Below, one piece after another: positions 1-8,319 of a stretch of 40,646 bases of DNA. Position numbers and translations under genes: made by a program. Source of the DNA: Anaerolineales bacterium. GTDB lineage: Bacteria; Chloroflexota; Anaerolineae; Anaerolineales; Villigracilaceae. The notes under the pieces are model-generated. The model was not told the DNA's origin and made no database searches. It was given only the letters and a program-made list of their open reading frames with translations. How positions within the stretch are numbered: position 1 is the first letter of the stretch; the number at the start of each line of letters is the position of its first letter. The DNA is taken from NCBI GenBank assembly GCA_017882125.1, contig JADGQC010000006.1, forward strand, positions 1-40,646. Direction: 5' to 3'.

Positions 1-1
1 T

Positions 2-856
2 ATGGCACAAAAAACCGGACTAGGGCGTGGGTTGGGAGCGTTGATCCCCGGAGGGGATAATGTCCAAATGGGAAATGGTGTAATTCTAATTCCGGTGGAT
101 AAGGTGTTGCCAAACCCACGCCAGCCGCGGAATATGATGCACCCAGAAAGCCTGGAAGAACTTACCCAATCGGTGCGCGAGCACGGTGTACTCCAGCCAT
201 TGATCGTCACACTCGGCGAGTCGGATGATCTTTATGTTCTTATTGCAGGGGAGCGCCGGCTTGAGGCTGCCCGCCTGGCAGGTTTGGCTACTGTTCCGGT
301 GCTCGTGCGTGAAGCCACAGATCAGCAGCGATTGGAATTGGCAATAATTGAAAATGTCCAACGCTCCGACCTATCTGCACTCGAGGAGGCCGAGGCGTAC
401 CGTCAACTAGCCGAGGATTTCGAACTTTCCCATGAAAGGATCGCGGCCCGCGTGGGAAAAAGCCGGGTTGCAGTGACCAATACCTTGCGTTTACTCCGCC
501 TACCGGACTCGGTTAAAAATGCATTGATTGAAAACCGCATTTCAGAAGGTCATGCTCGTGCCCTGCTTGCACTTTCAACTCCGGAAGCTCAGACTGCTGC
601 CCTGCATACAGTCCTCGCACATGAACTCAATGTGCGCCAAACCGAGGAACTTGTGCGGAAATTATCCGGAGAAAGTTCCCGACCAAAGCCAAAACCCACA
701 GTTCCACCAGATATCCTGGTACTGGAGGATCGTTTGCGGTCAAGTCTCGGTACGAAGGTTACGCTTCGTTCCGGGCGGAAAGGCGGTACCCTGACCATTC
801 ATTATTACTCCAACGAGGAATTGGATACATTAACAGCGCGTCTTTTAAAGGATTGA
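2..856 (+). CDS. parB: Chromosome-partitioning protein ParB (Spo0J family)
   Basis: ParB binds parS sites near the origin, clamps on DNA in a CTP-dependent way and works with the ATPase ParA to segregate chromosomes. The 284-residue protein is complete and of usual length. It starts with the typical basic, Gly-rich ParB leader (GLGRGLGALIP). The ParB/Srx-like domain covers about residues 28-125 and holds the CTP-binding GERR motif (83-86) and the ENVQR motif (117-121). A helix-turn-helix lies at about 141-165, and a C-terminal dimerisation segment ends at 284. The ATG is the second base of the window, so the upstream gene (often parA) and the ribosome site are not visible. The next gene follows after 39 bases. 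Confidence 0.96.
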   Translation: MAQKTGLGRGLGALIPGGDNVQMGNGVILIPVDKVLPNPRQPRNMMHPESLEELTQSVREHGVLQPLIVTLGESDDLYVLIAGERRLEAARLAGLATVPVLVREATDQQRLELAIIENVQRSDLSALEEAEAYRQLAEDFELSHERIAARVGKSRVAVTNTLRLLRLPDSVKNALIENRISEGHARALLALSTPEAQTAALHTVLAHELNVRQTEELVRKLSGESSRPKPKPTVPPDILVLEDRLRSSLGTKVTLRSGRKGGTLTIHYYSNEELDTLTARLLKD

Positions 857-895
857 TTTCAATCTGCACCTCAAAAATGTCGCAGCGAATTCGAT

Positions 896-2473
896 ATGAA
901 GCTCCTTTTCAACGCCCGCATTCATACTTTTGACAATTCTATTCCCCTTGCCTCGGCAATGGTCATAGATAACGGTTGTATTTTAGCAATAGGCGGCGAT
1001 GAGCTCGCGGGGGAATTCGAACGAGGAGAACACGAAAACATGCGTGGGCAGGTTATCCTGCCCGGTCTGGTTGACGCCCACATTCATCTTCAGGAGTATG
1101 CTCAAAGCTTGCAGAATGTTGATTGCGAGGTTGAGGTCAAGGATAAAATCCTTCGCAGAGTGATGGAGCGGGTGCGACAGACTCCACGCGGGGAATGGGT
1201 ACGAGGTCATGGATGGAACCAAAATACATGGGGAGGGGAATATCCCACATCCAGTGACCTGGATAGTGTCGCGTCGGAAAATCCAACCTGTTTAACTGCC
1301 AAATCCCTGCATGCTGCATGGGTCAACAGTACCGCGTTGGACCTGGCAGGAATCAACCCTTCCACACCGGATCCAATAAATGGTAGTATCCAGCGGGATA
1401 CTCACGGTAATCCAACCGGCATCCTTTTTGAGGCGGCGATCAACCTGGTCGAGGCAGTAATCCCGGAGATAACACCAGAAAACCTGGCGAAAAATTTCCG
1501 GCAAATTATACCCAGCCTATGGCGCATGGGATTGACCGGTGCTCACGATTTTGATAAACGGACATGTTTCCAGGCGTTACAACTCCTTCATGATAGAGGT
1601 GATCTACAATTTCGGGTTGTCAAGTCCATCCCGTTTGATCTTCTCCCACAAGCAACAGCGCTTGGATTACGAAGCGGGTTTGGGGACGATTTTCTCCGAA
1701 TTGGTTCCGTGAAATTCTTTGCAGATGGTGCCCTGGGTCCTCATACCGGGGCAATGTTTGATCCATATGTTGACGAACCCAAAAATCGTGGTATTCTACT
1801 AATGGATCAAGAACAACTTTTTGAGCAAGGTGTCCTGGCTGTCAAATGTGGACTTGGTTTGGCGGTTCATGCTATTGGTGACCGGGCAGTCCATGAGGTA
1901 TTGGATGGGTTTGCCCGCTTACGTTCATTTGAACGTGAATATGGATTACCAGCGGTTCGGCACCGGATTGAGCATGTACAAACAATTCACCCTGATGATG
2001 CCGGGCGGTTGGCGGAGTTGAATATCATTGCCTCGATGCAACCCATTCACGCCCCTTCAGATATGCTTATGGCGGAACGGTTCTTGGGTACGCGGGCGAA
2101 ATATTCTTATGCCTGGAAGACTCAATCAATGCATGGGGCACGGTTAGCTTTTGGATCGGATGCCCCTGTTGAAAATCCAAACCCATTTTGGGGATTGCAT
2201 GCAGCCGTAACAAGACGACGCGCAGACGGTTCTCCAGGGAAAGAAGGTTGGATACCCGAGCAGCGGTTGACAGTTAGTGAGGCAATAGAAGGATTTACTC
2301 AGGGACCAGCATATTGCTCAGGTATGGAAAACCGCCTGGGGAAGTTATCCACTGGCTTCCTGGCAGATTTAATTGTTGTTGATACGGACCCGTTCACCTG
2401 CGACCCAGCCGACCTTTTCCGGATCCAACCAACTAAAACGATGGTTGGTGGAGAATGGGTCTGGCAGTTGTGA
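896..2473 (+). CDS. Amidohydrolase family 3 protein (YtcJ-like metal-dependent hydrolase)
   Basis: This is a 525-residue metal-dependent hydrolase of the amidohydrolase-3 group, whose members cleave amide or related bonds on varied small substrates. The substrate cannot be told from sequence. Visible motifs are the metal site GLVDAHIH (about 57-64), HAIGDRAV and RHRIEHVQ in the middle, and the late aspartate in FGSDAPVENPNP. The C-terminus (DLIVVDTDPF then VGGEWVW) closes the small beta domain that the N-terminus opens (FNARIHTFD). There is no signal peptide, so it is cytoplasmic. The start has no clear Shine-Dalgarno site. The stop codon overlaps the ribosome site of the following kinase, which suggests co-transcription, although no functional link to signalling is apparent. 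Confidence 0.9.
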   Translation: MKLLFNARIHTFDNSIPLASAMVIDNGCILAIGGDELAGEFERGEHENMRGQVILPGLVDAHIHLQEYAQSLQNVDCEVEVKDKILRRVMERVRQTPRGEWVRGHGWNQNTWGGEYPTSSDLDSVASENPTCLTAKSLHAAWVNSTALDLAGINPSTPDPINGSIQRDTHGNPTGILFEAAINLVEAVIPEITPENLAKNFRQIIPSLWRMGLTGAHDFDKRTCFQALQLLHDRGDLQFRVVKSIPFDLLPQATALGLRSGFGDDFLRIGSVKFFADGALGPHTGAMFDPYVDEPKNRGILLMDQEQLFEQGVLAVKCGLGLAVHAIGDRAVHEVLDGFARLRSFEREYGLPAVRHRIEHVQTIHPDDAGRLAELNIIASMQPIHAPSDMLMAERFLGTRAKYSYAWKTQSMHGARLAFGSDAPVENPNPFWGLHAAVTRRRADGSPGKEGWIPEQRLTVSEAIEGFTQGPAYCSGMENRLGKLSTGFLADLIVVDTDPFTCDPADLFRIQPTKTMVGGEWVWQL

Positions 2474-2483
2474 GGAGCATCAG

Positions 2484-3503
2484 ATGACCACCCCTCTGAC
2501 CCCCGAAGCTCTTGTCCCCCGTTTGGGTGAAACACTTGTCCAAAACGGTTTGATTTCTGAAGAAGAATTACAGAAGGCCCTGGCATACCAGAAAGAAAAA
2601 CAACACGCAGGCGAACGTTTCCTATTAGGACAAGCGCTGATGGAACTCCATCTTCTCACCCGGCCGCAAATTGACCATGCCGTGACCGAGCAGATTATTC
2701 AACTTCGAAACGCGCTGGAAGACGCCAATCGATTCCTTGAGCGTCGTGTCGCAGAGCGAACCGCTGAATTACAGGAAGCCCTGCGCAAGCTTTCTGAGTT
2801 AAGCCAGATGAAGGCAAATTTTGTGGCGAATGTTTCCCATGAGTTGCGGACACCATTGACCCATGTTAAAGGTTACTTGGAGTTACTGGCGACCGAATCC
2901 CTTGGATCCCTGAGTTCGGAACAAAAAACGGCATTACAAGTCAGCCAGCGTGCTGCAGGACGGTTGGAAAGCCTGATAGATAATCTCATCCTTTTCTCGC
3001 TGGCGGCACGCGGAGAAATGACATTATCACTTACTCCAGTTAACCTAAACAAGGTCGGGGGAGAAATAATCAGCTATTCCCGCACGAAAGCAGATGATCG
3101 GAATGTGGCTCTGCATTTCGATATAAAACCAGAAATCCCATTGGTTCAAGCAGATGAAGAAAAGATCTCCTGGGCAATACTCCAGTTGATCGATAACGCA
3201 ATCAAATTCACCCCTTGCGGGGGTAACGTAACCCTAACCATCCAGCCAGAAGCGGATAAGTTGATCATGGTATCGGTGACAGATACTGGGATTGGCATTC
3301 CGGCCAATCGGATTAGCGAGATATACGAGCCTTTCCATCAATTAGATGCTTCGTCAACACGTCGATACGGGGGTACTGGACTGGGACTTGCTTTGGTTCG
3401 AGAAATTATTTCTGCGCATGGTTCGGTGATTGAAGTGCATTCGGAAGATGGAAAAGGAACAAGATTTTGTTTTCCATTGCTTACTGTAAATAAAAGTTCT
3501 TGA
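2484..3503 (+). CDS. Histidine kinase with N-terminal MshEN-like (possible c-di-GMP-binding) domain
   Basis: This is a soluble sensor histidine kinase of 339 residues. I chose ATG 2484 because GAGGAG lies just before it at 2472-2477; the open frame extends further upstream but would overlap the amidohydrolase. Residues 13-70 carry two imperfect repeats of the pattern LG-x-x-L-x-x-x-x-x-L/I-x-x-x-x-L-x-x-A-L-x-x-Q (RLGETLVQNGLISEEELQKA, then LGQALMELHLLTRPQIDHAV). This resembles the MshEN/GspE N-terminal module that binds c-di-GMP in type II secretion and pilus ATPases. A coiled coil (70-108) leads to the HisKA H-box with His119 (SHELRTPL), then N-box (DNAIKF), G1 (DTGIGIP) and G2 (GGTGLGLAL). 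No membrane segment or PAS/GAF domain is seen. It is followed after 15 bases by a second kinase and then a regulator. Confidence 0.88.
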   Translation: MTTPLTPEALVPRLGETLVQNGLISEEELQKALAYQKEKQHAGERFLLGQALMELHLLTRPQIDHAVTEQIIQLRNALEDANRFLERRVAERTAELQEALRKLSELSQMKANFVANVSHELRTPLTHVKGYLELLATESLGSLSSEQKTALQVSQRAAGRLESLIDNLILFSLAARGEMTLSLTPVNLNKVGGEIISYSRTKADDRNVALHFDIKPEIPLVQADEEKISWAILQLIDNAIKFTPCGGNVTLTIQPEADKLIMVSVTDTGIGIPANRISEIYEPFHQLDASSTRRYGGTGLGLALVREIISAHGSVIEVHSEDGKGTRFCFPLLTVNKSS

Positions 3504-3518
3504 TTTGGGGAGCGGAAA

Positions 3519-4703
3519 ATGGACGACGAAACGCTCGATTTCTTCACCCGCTTGAGCAGTCCCATTGTGAGGGATGATTGGAAAAAATCCCTGAATGCGT
3601 TGTTCGTTTTACTCCGCAGGAAATTTGTTTTTGATAATTTGGCAATTTATCTGGTTGAGGGAACGGGGAGTACTCCAGAAGTTGTATATGCCCGGGCTGC
3701 CGGGCGTGGACGTAATAAGGAGGCTGAAGCATCCTGGGGAGAAGAGATTGCCAACCAGGTAATCAGCAGTGGAAAAGTAACCGAGGTCACCCCTGTCAAA
3801 AAACTCTCCACTGATCGAACTGCCATGCCGCACCTGCTCGGTTTACCCCTTATTCTTCCAGAGCGAAGAGGAGCGTTGGTTTTTGTCCGTTTCGGAGGTC
3901 CCAAATTTACACCTGAACAAATGCCGCTGGCAACTTTGGCTGCTACCCATGTAGCGAACGCTCTAGAACAAAATATTCTTCGGGAAAGCCTGACCCAACT
4001 GGAACATGCCCGGCATCGTGCCCAACTCCAGGACGATTTTATTGCCACCATATCACATGAGTTGCATTCCCCCCTGGGATTCATCAAGGGATACACCACG
4101 TCTCTATTACGCTCCGATACCACGTGGGACAAGGCCACGCAGCAGGAATTTTTAGCAATCATTGACGAAGAATCCGACCACCTGCTTACTTTGATCGATC
4201 ATATGCTTGATTCCGCCCGTCTGCAGAGTGGAAATATGAGCATGGATTTCCAGCCAGTACGACTGGACTCTCTTCTGCGAGACATGGTCCAAAGGGTTCA
4301 TGGTCGTCATGAAGGTTTGGAAATTATCCTGAATTTGGCGTCTGTACCTCCCATCCAAGCTGATACTGTCCGCCTATCCCAAGTATTTGATAACCTGTTT
4401 GATAATGCCATCAAATATGCTCCCGGTTCGAAAATTACCATTTCCCTTCAGGTAAAAGATAGTTGGCGGATTATCACGTTCGCAGACATGGGGCCTGGAA
4501 TCCCGCCAGAGCATATCCCGTTTCTTTTCGAACGCTTCTACCGTGTACCAGGGCAATTCAGTAAAAGCGGAACAGGGCTGGGGTTGTTCATTTGCAAACA
4601 GATTGTGCATGCTCACCATGGACGAATTTCGGTCAAAACAGCCCCAGGAAAAGGGACTGCGTTTCGAATCGAACTTCCCCTTCGTCCTGAGATAGTGGAA
4701 TAG
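3519..4703 (+). CDS. GAF-domain sensor histidine kinase
   Basis: This 394-residue cytoplasmic histidine kinase has an N-terminal GAF-like sensor region (about 15-155), a short coiled coil (155-172) and a HisKA H-box with phospho-acceptor His180 (ISHELHSPLGF). The HATPase domain has an N-box (DNLFDNAIKYAP), G1 (DMGPGIP) and G2 (GTGLGLFI). The start ATG follows GGGAGCGG closely. It lies between another kinase (15 bases upstream) and an OmpR-type regulator (12 bases downstream), so two kinases may feed one regulator. Having Asp-Met-Gly-Pro-Gly in the G1 box in place of Asp-x-Gly-x-Gly with a small residue is a normal variant. The ligand of the GAF region is unknown. Confidence 0.92.
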   Translation: MDDETLDFFTRLSSPIVRDDWKKSLNALFVLLRRKFVFDNLAIYLVEGTGSTPEVVYARAAGRGRNKEAEASWGEEIANQVISSGKVTEVTPVKKLSTDRTAMPHLLGLPLILPERRGALVFVRFGGPKFTPEQMPLATLAATHVANALEQNILRESLTQLEHARHRAQLQDDFIATISHELHSPLGFIKGYTTSLLRSDTTWDKATQQEFLAIIDEESDHLLTLIDHMLDSARLQSGNMSMDFQPVRLDSLLRDMVQRVHGRHEGLEIILNLASVPPIQADTVRLSQVFDNLFDNAIKYAPGSKITISLQVKDSWRIITFADMGPGIPPEHIPFLFERFYRVPGQFSKSGTGLGLFICKQIVHAHHGRISVKTAPGKGTAFRIELPLRPEIVE

Positions 4704-4715
4704 GAGGATTAAGCC

Positions 4716-5408
4716 GTGTCCACCCGTATATTGGTCGTTGATGATGAACCACGCTATCTACGTTTGCTTGAAGCTAATCTACTCACAGAAAAGTTTGAGG
4801 TATTTACAGCTACGGATGGGGAGAAAGCTTTGGAATCTTTTGCTGCAAACCCAGTGGATTTGGTATTATTGGATGTTATGCTGCCCCGGATGGACGGGTT
4901 TGCGGTTTGCCAGCGTATCCGACAATTCTCGAATGTGCCCATTATCATGTTGACTGCAAAAGGTGAGGAACAAGATCGGGTTAAAGGTTTGGATGTGGGC
5001 GCTGATGATTACCTGGTAAAACCATTCTCAGTTATGGAATTGCTTGCAAGAGTAAGGGCGGTGCTCCGGCGTGCCCAAGTAACCGAAACCGAACAAGACC
5101 GATTTTTCACGCATGGAAATCTTCGCATCGATTTTGCGCGGGCCGAGGTTTGGCTGGGCGAACAACCCGTCTATCTGTCCGCGACTGAGTACCGCCTCTT
5201 GTTACAATTCACACACAATATTGGTAAAGTTTTATCCGCAGAAGAGCTTTTGACCGGTGTATGGGGACCGGAATATCGTGACGATAAGGAAATCTTGTGG
5301 GTCACAATTGCCCGATTACGCCAAAAAGTGGAAGATGATCCGCATGTTCCCATCCATATCGCCACCCGCTCCGGCCTAGGTTATTTGATGACTCCAATCG
5401 AAGAATGA
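4716..5408 (+). CDS. OmpR/PhoB-family response regulator
   Basis: This is a two-component response regulator of 230 residues. The receiver domain (about 3-118) has the acidic pair at 9-10, phospho-acceptor Asp53 (LLDVMLP), Thr80 and Lys102 (YLVKPFS). The C-terminal half (125-228) is a winged-helix DNA-binding domain ending in TRSGLGYLM, a typical OmpR-family ending. The start is GTG at 4716, chosen because TAGGAGG at 4701-4707 is a strong ribosome site at the right distance and no nearer in-frame ATG fits. The site overlaps the stop of the upstream kinase, so the three genes are translated as a unit. Target promoters are not known. Confidence 0.95.
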   Translation: MSTRILVVDDEPRYLRLLEANLLTEKFEVFTATDGEKALESFAANPVDLVLLDVMLPRMDGFAVCQRIRQFSNVPIIMLTAKGEEQDRVKGLDVGADDYLVKPFSVMELLARVRAVLRRAQVTETEQDRFFTHGNLRIDFARAEVWLGEQPVYLSATEYRLLLQFTHNIGKVLSAEELLTGVWGPEYRDDKEILWVTIARLRQKVEDDPHVPIHIATRSGLGYLMTPIEE

Positions 5409-5424
5409 TTTTCAACAGGTGCAA

Positions 5425-6582
5425 ATGAATACCAACCCGATTTCAATCCTGGTTATTGACGGGGACGCTGTCAGCCGCAACTACTTGACTGTAATGCTTC
5501 GAAAAAGCGGTTATGCTGTCCTTTTGGCTCCTTTGGGTCGAGAGGGCTTGATATCAGCATGGAAAGACCGGCCAGATATTGTTGTCCTGGATCCTGAGCT
5601 GCCCGATGTCCCGGGTTTGGAAATTTTAACCCGCCTTCGTCAGGATCGTCGTACATCCAAAATCCCAGTGGTGGCATTAAGCAGTCGGCAAGATTCTCAA
5701 GATAAGAACGCACTGTTGTCAGCCGGTTGCAATGATTACTTGACGAAATCCAGCCAGGCTTTATCGCAGTTATTGGAACTCATCCCACGATTATTGCGTG
5801 AAGAATCGATTATCCATGGTAAACGCGGTATTCTCGAGGTTTTTCTAAGTGCAAAAGGAGGAACCGGAACCTCATCCTTATGCGCCAATATAGCCATGTG
5901 CCTGGGACACGAGAAAATTGAAACCCGGGTTGCAGTGATGGACCTGGTACTCCCGATTGGTTCGATTGCCGATATCGTTGGCTACACATATAAAATGAAC
6001 CTGGTTACGGTGGCCAAGGAAAGCCCTGTCCTCACAACTGCCGCCTACTTCAAAGACAATCTCCCGCGGGTACCAAATTGGTATTTCCATCTGCTTGCGG
6101 GCTCGCCAGATCCAGAATCTGCAAACCAGCTGGAGGTAAACCGCCTGGATGGGATCGTAAACGCGATAATTGAATCTTATGATTACGTACTGGTGGATTT
6201 AGGTCGAGGCCTCTCTCGTATCAGTTTGCCAATCATCCAGAAGGCAGATGCTGTGGTCCTGGTCGTTGGTTCAGATCTGTCCACAGCAATATTAACCCGC
6301 ACTGTTTGGGAATATTTGAAATCACAGGGGATAGATCAGAAACGTTTATACCCACTTCAGAACCGGGCAGTGGGTTTGGAAGGGCTAACAAAGAGTGAAC
6401 TCGAGAAGATGACTGGGACCCAAATCCGGCTGACATTGCCATACATGAGCGGTAATGTTACCGTAGCGAATAATCGGCATGAACCTTTAATATCGAAATT
6501 TCCCAATGACTCTTCAACATTTACATTGAAAGAGGCTGCGAATCAAATTGCCGAATTGGGCCAGCATTCTCATACATGGTGA
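5425..6582 (+). CDS. CpaE-like protein: receiver domain fused to a MinD/ParA-type ATPase
   Basis: The protein combines a CheY-like receiver (about 5-125; Asp56 in VLDPELP and Lys108 in YLTKS conserved) with a MinD/ParA-type P-loop domain (about 135-385), the layout of CpaE/TadZ proteins that place Tad/Flp pilus machinery at a cell site. ATG 5425 fits the AGGTG just upstream; an in-frame GTG at 5419 is the alternative. The deviant Walker A reads KGGTGTSS (144-151): the first (signature) Lys is present, but the Lys expected before the final Ser/Thr is Thr, so ATP hydrolysis may be weak, as is common in CpaE proteins. It sits between a two-component regulator and cpaF. Confidence 0.87.
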   Translation: MNTNPISILVIDGDAVSRNYLTVMLRKSGYAVLLAPLGREGLISAWKDRPDIVVLDPELPDVPGLEILTRLRQDRRTSKIPVVALSSRQDSQDKNALLSAGCNDYLTKSSQALSQLLELIPRLLREESIIHGKRGILEVFLSAKGGTGTSSLCANIAMCLGHEKIETRVAVMDLVLPIGSIADIVGYTYKMNLVTVAKESPVLTTAAYFKDNLPRVPNWYFHLLAGSPDPESANQLEVNRLDGIVNAIIESYDYVLVDLGRGLSRISLPIIQKADAVVLVVGSDLSTAILTRTVWEYLKSQGIDQKRLYPLQNRAVGLEGLTKSELEKMTGTQIRLTLPYMSGNVTVANNRHEPLISKFPNDSSTFTLKEAANQIAELGQHSHTW

Positions 6583-6633
6583 TTATTTTGTAGAGCAGGA
6601 AAAGAATCTCTTGCCAGTTATCAGGAGAATCAA

Positions 6634-6933
6634 ATGACAATTGAATTTGATGATAATGGTAAATTCTTTACAGATATTATTTCAAAAACCCCCGTACCTG
6701 TTTTAATCCAGACGGTTATTCACCAAATTCATGGGAATATCCACATAGGGCAGGATCGGCGCCTCAAGGATGAGCTGGACCTTCCAGAAAAGTTTATTGC
6801 CATCACCGATGCCATTATCTCTTCATCTGACGGTCAAGTCCTATATCGAACCCACTTCCTGGCTGTCCAGCGCGACGAAATCATATGGGTCATGCCAGAC
6901 AAAGAAATTGCGAATTCGACAAACGGAAGCTGA
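6634..6933 (+). CDS. Small conserved-looking protein of unknown function between cpaE-like and cpaF genes
   Basis: This 99-residue protein has no function I can assign. It is soluble, slightly acidic and has no signal or membrane segment. Its pattern of alternating hydrophobic residues (VPVLIQTVIHQIHGNIHIG, then KFIAITDAIIS and TEFLAVQ-like strands) suggests a compact beta-rich fold. I recall similar small proteins in Anaerolineae genomes but cannot name the family with confidence. The start follows AGGAG (6623-6627) at ideal distance. The stop is one base before the ATG of cpaF, so the two are translationally coupled, and a role with the CpaF ATPase or in sensing for it is a reasonable guess. 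Confidence 0.75.
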   Translation: MTIEFDDNGKFFTDIISKTPVPVLIQTVIHQIHGNIHIGQDRRLKDELDLPEKFIAITDAIISSSDGQVLYRTHFLAVQRDEIIWVMPDKEIANSTNGS

Positions 6934-6934
6934 A

Positions 6935-8260
6935 ATGATTGAATCGCAAGAAAATACGTCTAGCGTAATATCTCCTAAGGAGTTTTCGAAATTACGGGAG
7001 TATCTTATTGCTTCCGCCTCTCAAGATAGTGGGGCAACTATTTTGACACCTGAGCAACACAAGCATAATATCCAGGGTCGTTTAGCGGAAGAGTTATCCA
7101 GAAGAAATATTAATTTTCCAGATTCGATCCGTGACCGGTTAATCCTGGATATCCTGGCTGAAATAACCGGTTACGGTCCGCTGCAGCCATTGCTCGATGA
7201 CCCTGAAATCACCGAGATCATGGTCAATGGCCCTCAAAAGGTTTACGTCGAAAAACAAGGCCGGCTTGAGCGAACGAATGTGGTTTTTGATGGTAATCTC
7301 CATATCCTGAAAATCATTGACCGGATCGTCGCACCATTGGGGCGCCATATTGATTCCGATAGCCCCATGGTGGATGCTCGTTTACCCGACGGTTCGCGTG
7401 TTAATGCCGTAGTTCCTCCATGTGCCGTAGATGGTGCTTCCCTTACAATTCGGAAATTTAGTAAGGAAAAATTATCAATTCAACAAGTAATTGGATTAAA
7501 TACATTGACCCAGGGGATGGCCGATTTCCTGCGTGCGTGCGTCCTGGGTCGATTGAACATTATTATTTCCGGAGGCACGGGATCTGGAAAAACAACTTTT
7601 CTTAACGTTCTTTCCGGATTTATTCCCAACGATGAAAGAATAGTCACAATTGAAGATGCGGCAGAATTGCAACTTCAACAGGACCATGTAGTCCGTTTGG
7701 AAACCAAGCTAGCCAATGTTGAGGGGCATGGTATGGTAAGTGTGCGGGAATTAGTTCGCAACTCCCTGAGAATGCGACCGGATCGAATTATCATTGGTGA
7801 ATGCCGGGGAGGCGAGGCTTTGGATATGCTTCAAGCTATGAATACAGGACATGACGGTTCGCTCACCACCGTTCATGCCAATTCCCCCCGAGATGCAATA
7901 TCGCGTCTTGAAACCCTCGTGCTTATGGCAGGAATGGATCTCCCGATAAAAATTGTCCGGCAGCAAATTTCCTCAGCAGTAGATGTCATTGTCCAGATGT
8001 CGAGATTGCGAGATGGAACCCGGAAAATTACTGCCATAACAGAAGTGGCTGGTATGGAAGGGGACGTGGTCGTATTGAGTGATATATTTAAATTCAACCA
8101 GAGTGGGGTGGACGCAGAGGGTAAAATCATAGGGCAAGTTAAGCCTACGGGCATCCGACCACTGTTTGGTCCAAGGTTGGAAGCGGCTGGATTTAAACTT
8201 GGAGCCGAGATCTTTGGCGCGACAGCTGCCGATATTCTGGCTGCCCGCCAACGTCGGTAA
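6935..8260 (+). CDS. cpaF: CpaF/TadA-type secretion ATPase
   Basis: This is a hexameric type II/IV secretion ATPase of the CpaF/TadA group, which powers Tad/Flp pilus assembly in Bacteria. The 441-residue protein has the N-terminal domain (about 35-200, with the family motif EITEIMVNGP and the SGSRVN-like PDGSRVNAVVPP), Walker A GGTGSGKT (213-220), the Asp box (TIEDAAELQL), Walker B (RIIIGECRGGEALDML) and the His box (GSLTTVHANSP). ATG 6935 was chosen because GGAAG precedes it and the upstream extension would overlap the previous gene in another frame. TadB, TadC and pilin genes, which normally follow, are not in the window; the next gene is a separately promoted regulator. Confidence 0.95.
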   Translation: MIESQENTSSVISPKEFSKLREYLIASASQDSGATILTPEQHKHNIQGRLAEELSRRNINFPDSIRDRLILDILAEITGYGPLQPLLDDPEITEIMVNGPQKVYVEKQGRLERTNVVFDGNLHILKIIDRIVAPLGRHIDSDSPMVDARLPDGSRVNAVVPPCAVDGASLTIRKFSKEKLSIQQVIGLNTLTQGMADFLRACVLGRLNIIISGGTGSGKTTFLNVLSGFIPNDERIVTIEDAAELQLQQDHVVRLETKLANVEGHGMVSVRELVRNSLRMRPDRIIIGECRGGEALDMLQAMNTGHDGSLTTVHANSPRDAISRLETLVLMAGMDLPIKIVRQQISSAVDVIVQMSRLRDGTRKITAITEVAGMEGDVVVLSDIFKFNQSGVDAEGKIIGQVKPTGIRPLFGPRLEAAGFKLGAEIFGATAADILAARQRR

Positions 8261-8275
8261 TACTGGTTGTCTATC

Positions 8276-8284
8276 TGCTATAAT
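8276..8284 (+). promoter_or_regulatory. Extended -10 promoter for the double-HTH gene
   Basis: TGC followed by a perfect TATAAT (8279-8284) forms an extended -10 element. The position of a -35 box (about 8256-8261) matches the consensus poorly, as is usual with extended -10 promoters. Transcription would start near 8291, giving a leader of about 29 bases. It lies just after cpaF, so the HTH-TPR-GNAT set can be expressed independently. Confidence 0.7.
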
Positions 8285-8319
8285 GCCATTGTCTTTTCCA
8301 TCTATTTGTGAGGAATCAT

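Noticed and set aside
3647-4162. Minus-strand open frame of 171 codons
   Set aside because: It is a shadow of the GAF histidine kinase, whose H, N and G boxes are all intact on the plus strand.
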